Positions 24,990-27,249 of a stretch of 27,249 bases of DNA are shown piece after piece. The notes under the pieces are model-generated. The model was given only the letters and a program-made list of their open reading frames with translations. It had not been told where the DNA came from and did not search any database. The stretch is from a virus. A program made the translations under genes and the position numbers. The stretch is from positions 1 through 27,249 of the IMG/VR virus record IMGVR_UViG_3300025769_000673; one strand, given 5' to 3'. Position 1 is the first letter of the stretch; every line of letters starts with the position of its first letter.

Positions 24990-25011
24990 GAGATTGATTA
25001 CCCACAATCTC
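24990..25011 (-). repeat. 7-bp hairpin between the 58-residue gene and the tRNA-like elements
   Basis: Leftward GAGATTG, an eight-base loop, CAATCTC. It starts nine bases after the stop of the gene at 25020-25196. There is no T run, so it is more likely a processing or stability element than a terminator. Confidence 0.45.
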
Positions 25012-25019
25012 GAAAAAGG

Positions 25020-25196
25020 TTAATCAGCCAATCGTTCTTCAATTTGCAATAACAACCCAATTACACTGTGTATATCTTCATAACTATTTAAATCTCCTAC
25101 ATCAGCACCATTAACTTGTAGTTGCCAAGAAATAGAATCGACATCATCTTTATCGTACATAGATAAATCTTCAAAGGCTTTTAATGTAATTTCCAT
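25020..25196 (-). CDS. 58-residue acidic protein
   Basis: ATG 25196 to TAA 25020 encodes an acidic, soluble protein (MEITLKAFEDLSMYDKDD ... LQIEERLAD). The frame fits tightly: seven bases after the stop of the 37-residue membrane protein and with a normal codon pattern. No motif recognised. Acidic mini-proteins of phages are sometimes DNA mimics or host inhibitors; that is only a possibility. Confidence 0.6.
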   Translation of the reverse strand: MEITLKAFEDLSMYDKDDVDSISWQLQVNGADVGDLNSYEDIHSVIGLLLQIEERLAD

Positions 25197-25202
25197 ATAT
25201 AA

Positions 25203-25316
25203 CTAATAAATTAACTCTAAGGTCATTTTTATAAAAGCAACTAACATACAAATAATAGCAATGGCACCCAATATCATTATTATACTACCAAATACTTTAA
25301 ACATTTTATCTAACAT
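25203..25316 (-). CDS. 37-residue single-pass membrane protein
   Basis: ATG 25316 to TAG 25203 encodes a short amphipathic start (MLDKMFKVFG) and one membrane segment (about 11-30), ending in MTLELIY. It is spaced 13 bases from the upstream gene's stop and 6 bases before the next start, as expected for an operon of small genes. Function unknown. Confidence 0.6.
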   Translation of the reverse strand: MLDKMFKVFGSIIMILGAIAIICMLVAFIKMTLELIY

Positions 25317-25329
25317 ATATAATTAATTA

Positions 25330-25569
25330 TTATTTAATTAAGTAGTTCAATAAGTGTTTTTCAATAATGTCTACCAAGCATAAGTCATCATCCCAGTCAT
25401 TATCGCCATATTCAGCACACCAAGTACGTAACATCCCAATCACTTCACCTCTTTCTAAGACCATAGAATCAAGATCCTTACAACTAATTTCTCGCAAACA
25501 TTGACGATAAATATCCCTGTAAGCTGACTTACGCCCCTCAATCCACATTTTTTGATTTTCTTCTGTCAT
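25330..25569 (-). CDS. 79-residue acidic protein of unknown function
   Basis: ATG 25569 to TAA 25330. The product is charged and mostly helical with four cysteines (C24, C30, C51, C64) that show no CxxC pattern. It starts with an AT-rich leader and no Shine-Dalgarno site, unlike the genes just upstream. About 25580-25620 between the two contains a weak hairpin (GAGCTTT/AAAGCTC). Not recognised. Confidence 0.6.
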   Translation of the reverse strand: MTEENQKMWIEGRKSAYRDIYRQCLREISCKDLDSMVLERGEVIGMLRTWCAEYGDNDWDDDLCLVDIIEKHLLNYLIK

Positions 25570-25631
25570 ATATTATTAATTATTTTAATAAGATGAGCTT
25601 TATTAACCGAAAAGCTCGTAACGGAGATACA

Positions 25632-25644
25632 GGATCACCTCCTT
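25632..25644 (-). promoter_or_regulatory. 13-nt perfect complement of the 16S rRNA 3' end
   Basis: Leftward AAGGAGGTGATCC matches the full anti-Shine-Dalgarno tail (GGATCACCTCCTT on the plus strand). It overlaps the last codons and TGA stop of the gene at 25635. There is no ATG, GTG or TTG start at a normal distance after it, and the next gene begins 63 bases on. Either it serves an atypical start or it has another purpose, such as ribosome holding. Confidence 0.6.
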
Positions 25645-26021
25645 CCTTCACCCAACACCTCGTCCAAGTCCAACTCAGATAATGGTGTTAATGTAGGTAG
25701 TGTATAATCAGGCGGATCAACCATATTTCGATTACCAACGTACCTCACCTTGTTGCAGAATTTGCATTCTTCCCACTTCTCTAAACATTTCGCAATCGCA
25801 GAACCATACTGTTCACGGTCTTCCCTAGAGAGCATACGCCACTCATGCTTACAAGTAGCGTCATACTCACTTGTCGGCTTTCGCCAATCGTGTTTGTGCA
25901 ACTGGTCGATATGCCCCACAATGGATACATCGCTCGACTCTCTTACAACCCTCTGCAACAATAAACGGTAATCGCTTTTCTTCTTCATAACTGATTTTCC
26001 TCCAATTGTGAATACAGCCAT
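25635..26021 (-). CDS. mini zinc-family protein D, with long N-terminal extension
   Basis: The 128-residue frame carries C57-x-H59-E-W61 and C86-x2-C89, the same CHCC zinc signature as its neighbours, with 27 residues from H to the third ligand. The C-terminus (VDPPDYTLPTLTPLSELDL) is proline-rich. ATG 26021 overlaps the preceding stop (TAATG). An internal ATG at 25988 has GGAGG ten bases upstream and is an equally good start. Much of the N-terminal part overlaps another small gene in a different frame. The codon choice here is less AT-rich than in the structural genes, which suggests separate ancestry. Confidence 0.6.
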   Translation of the reverse strand: MAVFTIGGKSVMKKKSDYRLLLQRVVRESSDVSIVGHIDQLHKHDWRKPTSEYDATCKHEWRMLSREDREQYGSAIAKCLEKWEECKFCNKVRYVGNRNMVDPPDYTLPTLTPLSELDLDEVLGEGRR

Positions 26022-26037
26022 TAAACTGTTTCCTCAT
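25867..26037 (-). CDS. 56-residue mini zinc protein C
   Basis: ATG 26037 to TGA 25867, with AAAGGAGG (26051-26044) and six bases of spacing, the best-placed ribosome site in the cluster. The product has C8-x-H10-N-W12 and C37-x2-C40-G, then a basic tail. Between W12 and C37 the length and several residues (WR-x2-S-x-E) match the gene at 25635, so the two are paralogues. It overlaps that gene in another frame for 121-155 bases. A short nucleic-acid or protein-binding zinc protein; function unknown. Confidence 0.7.
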   Translation of the reverse strand: MRKQFNGCIHNWRKISYEEEKRLPFIVAEGCKRVERCIHCGAYRPVAQTRLAKADK

Positions 26038-26215
26038 AGCGAACCTCCTTTACATCGTCAATATGTGGCAACCTATGACCACACTTCACACATTCCCACC
26101 AACACTCAAGCCAAACAAATGTCATCATCTCATCTTCATACTCACAAGATTCGAAATACAGATAGTCATGCTCACATTCTACAATAACGTTGCCAGAACA
26201 ATTATTATCACACAT
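26021..26215 (-). CDS. 64-residue mini zinc protein B, acidic
   Basis: ATG 26215 to TAA 26021. The product has C14-x-H16-D-Y18 and C42-x2-C45-G-H, with the 26-residue spacing shared with its neighbours. Extra cysteines (C2, C6, C24, C38) and many Glu/Asp make it acidic, unlike the basic member at 22585. It overlaps the membrane-protein gene upstream by 37 bases, and its stop overlaps the next start (TAATG). Probably binds zinc; role unknown. Confidence 0.65.
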   Translation of the reverse strand: MCDNNCSGNVIVECEHDYLYFESCEYEDEMMTFVWLECWWECVKCGHRLPHIDDVKEVRYEETV

Positions 26216-26349
26216 AGTAGACTAATCCCCCATGTAATGATTCTTGGTGCGAACCAGACAAGGTCAGTTACCTCGTCAAAGAACTCGTTTTCTTGCAACT
26301 CGTACTTTTGGTCTTGTCGGTGTTCGGACTGTTGTTGATTCTGTATCAA
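26179..26349 (-). CDS. 56-residue C-terminal-anchored membrane protein (TTG start)
   Basis: TTG 26349 is preceded by AGGAGG with five bases of spacing (AAAAC), which decides this non-ATG start. The product has a Gln/Glu-rich polar part (residues 1-30, IQNQQQSEHRQDQKYELQE), then WFAPRI and one membrane segment (about 36-56) at the very C-terminus. It overlaps the 44-residue gene upstream by 74 bases and the zinc gene downstream by 37. Tail-anchored mini-proteins of this kind may act on host membrane proteins; function unknown. Confidence 0.6.
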   Translation of the reverse strand: MIQNQQQSEHRQDQKYELQENEFFDEVTDLVWFAPRIITWGISLLCVIIIVLATLL

Positions 26350-26410
26350 GTTTTCCTCCTCTTTTAGATTTAATGAACAACGAGATCAACACTTTTTGTT
26401 TTTTCGTCAT
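26276..26410 (-). CDS. 44-residue basic protein
   Basis: ATG 26410 to TGA 26276, with AGGAGGTGA (26422-26414) as a strong ribosome site six bases before the start. The product is Lys/Arg-rich with no acidic clusters (PTRPKVRVARKRVL at the end). It follows directly on a 10-codon leader frame whose TGA overlaps this ribosome site (TGAGGAGG). A nucleic-acid-binding role fits the charge; no family recognised. Confidence 0.6.
   Translation of the reverse strand: MTKKQKVLISLFIKSKRGGKLDTESTTVRTPTRPKVRVARKRVL
26355..26361 (-). promoter_or_regulatory. Shine-Dalgarno site setting a TTG start
   Basis: Leftward GAGGAGG lies five bases before TTG 26349, inside the coding sequence of the 44-residue gene. 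The same bases encode arginine-glycine-glycine (RGG) in the other frame. Confidence 0.6.
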
Positions 26411-26421
26411 ACTTCACCTCC

Positions 26422-26469
26422 TCAAATGAACATATCGCCACAACCTATGCTCATTTGAAGACCCCTCCT
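26422..26469 (-). promoter_or_regulatory. leader hairpin with a 10-codon upstream frame
   Basis: Leftward, AGGAGG (26469-26464), nine bases, then ATG 26454 starts a 10-codon frame ending TGA 26422. The frame is itself a hairpin: TCAAATGAGCATA (26458-26446) pairs with TATGTTCATTTGA (26434-26422) for 13 bp including one G-U pair. The 11-base loop is GGTTGTGGCGA. The right foot of the stem touches the ribosome site of the 44-residue gene. Start and stop of the leader frame are both in the stem, which suits translational control; the mechanism is inference. Confidence 0.55.
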
Positions 26470-26475
26470 GATTTA

Positions 26476-27117
26476 CTATTTTAATAATTTAATAAAATCT
26501 TTATGCTTAATCTTTGTAATAATCCGTTTACCATCACGAGTAAGTAACTCTGTTGAAGGTTTCGCAATGACACCCTCAGCTAAAAAATCACCCCATTGTG
26601 AACTAAAACCTTTTGCTACAAAATCAGATAACTCTTGCAATGTACCTGTTTTTATAATAGGCACAACATCAATACCAAGTTTTCGTGCTACATCTTCAAC
26701 ATCTTTACGTTTAAGCCACCAATCACCAATTTTAACATCAAAAAGTACAAAACCTGTATTACCATATAACCCTCCAACCTTCTGAATCTTCTCACCATAA
26801 CCCTCACCATATAAACATACACTTCGAGAGTCAAAGGTTTGTTCAAATAATTGCTCATTAGCTTCACCCATAAACAAATCAATCAACACCTTATTTAAAT
26901 GTCCTGGGATTTGTGCATTATCAGTTTTACCGTTAAAAATCACATTTTGACCATCCCACATTACACGGATATTTGTACCATCAACCTTTTCTGTCGCAAC
27001 CCATTCAACGTCTTTAAGTAGTTCAAACTCAGGCTCAGCATATTCACCGATAATCATATTACATGGGCGTTCCGATTCGCGTTTCCAAAGTGTTTTAATC
27101 TTATGATATGTTTTCAT
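26476..27117 (-). CDS. RNA ligase (Rnl2/DRB0094-like)
   Basis: The product is 213 residues from ATG 27117 (an upstream TTG at 27141 is less likely). The nucleotidyltransferase motifs of ATP-dependent RNA ligases are present. Motif I is EKVDGTN (K44 accepts AMP) and FNGKTDNAQ lies at 61-69. YGEGYGEK is near 103-110, FVLFDVKIGDWW at 123-134, motif IV AEGVIAKP (180-187) and motif V ITKIKHKDF (200-208). The protein is short, lacking a C-terminal specificity domain. It seals 3'-OH/5'-P RNA ends; in phages, such ligases often repair tRNAs cut by host defences, and tRNA-like elements lie about 1.5 kb downstream. TAATATG joins it to the preceding partial gene. Confidence 0.85.
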   Translation of the reverse strand: MKTYHKIKTLWKRESERPCNMIIGEYAEPEFELLKDVEWVATEKVDGTNIRVMWDGQNVIFNGKTDNAQIPGHLNKVLIDLFMGEANEQLFEQTFDSRSVCLYGEGYGEKIQKVGGLYGNTGFVLFDVKIGDWWLKRKDVEDVARKLGIDVVPIIKTGTLQELSDFVAKGFSSQWGDFLAEGVIAKPSTELLTRDGKRIITKIKHKDFIKLLK

Positions 27118-27118
27118 A

Positions 27119-27249
27119 TTACTTAATCTTAATATTATCAATCCCCTTCTCTTTTAATAACTCTTCCGCCTCCTCTTTTGTGATCTCTCTTACAGGCTCG
27201 TCGAAGTGGGGGATCCACACCGTTGATTCACCATAAAGCTTTTTTTCCA
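27119..27249 (-). CDS. partial gene, C-terminal 42 residues
   Basis: An open frame enters the window at the right edge (first full codon at 27247) and ends at TAA 27119-27121. The visible part includes KKLYGESTVWIPHFDEP and then an acidic-basic helix ending KGIDNIKIK. Too little is present to assign a function. Its stop is one base from the RNA-ligase start. Confidence 0.5.
   Translation of the reverse strand, partial: EKKLYGESTVWIPHFDEPVREITKEEAEELLKEKGIDNIKIK

Noticed and set aside
25750-25971. Plus-strand frame opposite the mini zinc genes
   Set aside because: The minus strand has strong ribosome sites and zinc motifs; the plus frame has neither.
1-27249. Possible alternative genetic code with TGA or TAG reassigned
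   Set aside because: TGA, TAG and TAA all end convincing genes at natural positions (for example TGA at 12306, TAG at 20567 and 26476), and large genes have no internal stops.
1-27249. CRISPR arrays, insertion sequences, integrase or attachment sites
   Set aside because: No regularly spaced repeats, transposase or integrase motifs, or duplicated att-like cores were seen. The nested tRNA-like elements could attract integration, but no integrase is present in the window.

Overview
This window looks like part of the genome of an AT-rich, short-tailed (podovirus-like) tailed phage or prophage, most likely from an uncultured bacterium. Nearly every gene reads leftward on the minus strand. From right to left, a packaging and head block (small and large terminase, portal, scaffold, HK97-fold capsid) leads into head fibres and decoration proteins. 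Membrane and lysis genes, a tail adaptor, a tail nozzle, a tail fibre and two long ejection-type proteins follow. I see no tape measure, tail tube, sheath or baseplate genes. TAA, TAG and TGA all end real genes, so the standard bacterial code fits. Consensus sigma-70 promoters (TTGACA/TTGACC, 17 bp, TATATT/TATAAT) argue against a typical Bacteroidetes host. The host itself cannot be named from the sequence.

Layout, left to right. At 16-318 there is a minus-strand double zinc-site protein. At 346-588 lies a divergent promoter region with a 12-nt inverted repeat. At 594-986 is the only convincing plus-strand gene, a membrane-anchored protein. A hairpin-T-run terminator at 993-1014 ends the long leftward operon. 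From 1096 to 22520 runs the late operon: ejection proteins, tail fibre, nozzle, adaptor, lysis and membrane genes, fibres, capsid, scaffold, portal, terminases. A good internal terminator at 17547-17570 separates packaging/scaffold genes from the decoration/capsid genes. From 22585 to 24237 are a mini zinc protein, a ParB-methyltransferase fusion, a zinc ribbon and a small basic ORF, served by a promoter at 24393-24421. From 24525 to 27249 is an accessory region with small genes, two nested tRNA-like elements, a cluster of tiny overlapping genes with strong Shine-Dalgarno sites, an RNA ligase and a partial gene.

Two things stand out. First, at 24825-24977 a complete tRNA-like cloverleaf sits between the 5' and 3' halves of a second, leucine-type tRNA-like element, and both have shortened anticodon arms. 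An RNA ligase gene lies about 1.5 kb away. Second, at 25.6-26.5 kb (plus one outlier at 22.6 kb) there is a set of very small proteins sharing a C-x-H-x-[WY] ... C-x2-C signature. They are packed in overlapping frames and introduced by near-perfect Shine-Dalgarno sites, whereas almost all structural genes have none and instead use a TAATATG stop-start junction. At least ten of the genes listed here are shorter than 60 codons and came from reading the strands directly.
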